Origin: Silene conica
Lineage: Eukaryota; Streptophyta; Magnoliopsida; Caryophyllales; Caryophyllaceae
Assembly: GCA_029255685.2 (NCBI GenBank)
Contig: CM055319.2
Location: 19,123,247-19,187,246, forward strand
Length of the DNA: 64,000 nucleotides
Direction of reading: 5' to 3'
Part shown: positions 63,765 to 64,000 of the stretch, one piece after another
How the letters are laid out: the number at the start of each line of letters is the position of its first letter
How positions within the stretch are numbered: position 1 is the stretch's first letter
The notes under the pieces: model-generated
The model's database searches: none
What the model was told of the DNA's origin: nothing
Seen by the model: only the letters and a program-made list of their open reading frames with translations
Translations under genes and position numbers: made by a program

Positions 63765-63998
63765 TTAATGTGAAACACTAAAATCTTCTAGTTGATGAGT
63801 GTCACTGCTCACTTGTTCCTTTGTCTTCTCGTTTGATAGTCCGGGCCTATTCTTGGGAATAAACTCAATTGTAACTTTGAACATTGACACAATCTTTTTC
63901 ATTGGTCTATCAGGATTATCACTAATTCGAGGAGATGAAAATGCTAGCGAATAGATCATAACTTCATAACCACAGTTGGCCATCAAGTCCAAGAACAA
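63765..63998 (-). CDS. Possible last exon of an unrecognised gene entering from the right
   Basis: A 77-codon open frame ends at 63,765 and runs to the window edge. It reads as protein-like sequence (FLDLMANCGYEVMIYSLAF, then a hydrophobic VSMFKVTIEFIP segment and a polar Lys/Glu/Ser tail). The frame may continue beyond the edge, so the Met near 63,998 need not be the start. I recognise no family; the gene would be transcribed leftward. Confidence 0.42.
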   Translation of the reverse strand: MFLDLMANCGYEVMIYSLAFSSPRISDNPDRPMKKIVSMFKVTIEFIPKNRPGLSNEKTKEQVSSDTHQLEDFSVSH

Positions 63999-64000
63999 AG

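Overview
This window is AT-rich nuclear DNA of a flowering plant, most likely a eudicot. The signs are a three-exon R2R3-MYB gene with the standard 133-bp and 130-bp first exons, a Tekay/Del-type chromovirus with an iMet primer site, a plant Helitron helicase with an RPA-like companion, CACTA, hAT and Stowaway elements, and GT-AG introns. I cannot name the species.

From the left edge to about 50.2 kb, the backbone looks like a decayed giant Helitron. It carries a Rep/helicase gene (10,975-20,150, broken) and an RPA70-like single-strand-binding gene (31,875-34,448, damaged). A textbook Helitron 3' end lies at 50,177-50,207: a GC-rich hairpin, 8 nt, then CTAG followed by T. The same stretch holds two paralogous proteins with two dsRNA-binding-fold-like repeats (4,496-5,323 and 9,358-10,416) and three paralogous short F-box-like proteins (1,618-2,150 frameshifted; 35,306-35,812; 49,280-49,807). 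I did not find the 5' TC end; it is probably left of the window. Membership of the accessory genes in the Helitron is therefore inferred from position.

Four later insertions break this backbone, each with a target-site duplication (TSD). They are a solo LTR (6,526-8,950, TSD ATTAT), a CACTA element inside a Rep exon (11,410-15,993, TSD AAT), a non-autonomous LTR retrotransposon with no gag-pol (20,853-31,418, TSD GTTGC), and a Tekay-like chromovirus (38,948-48,816, TSD TGCCA). Together they account for about 27.5 kb, leaving about 22.7 kb of older DNA between the left edge and 50,207. Both complete retrotransposons are recent: their LTR pairs have equal length, and I see three and at least five differences.

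From 50.2 to 56.5 kb the sequence is gene-poor, with a 399-bp hAT-type element (TSD CGACTCAT), two inverted copies of a GGACAC-rich element (one with a Stowaway MITE inside it) and other foldback MITEs. At 56,618-58,187 (minus) lies the one clearly intact ordinary host gene, an R2R3-MYB of subgroup 11 (MYB41/49/74/102-like). From 58.4 to 64 kb there are MITEs and AT-rich DNA, and a possible last exon of an unrecognised minus-strand gene enters from the right edge.

The best candidate for something undescribed is the association of dsRNA-binding-like and F-box-like proteins with a Helitron. Both protein types could act against RNA silencing, but that function is inference only.
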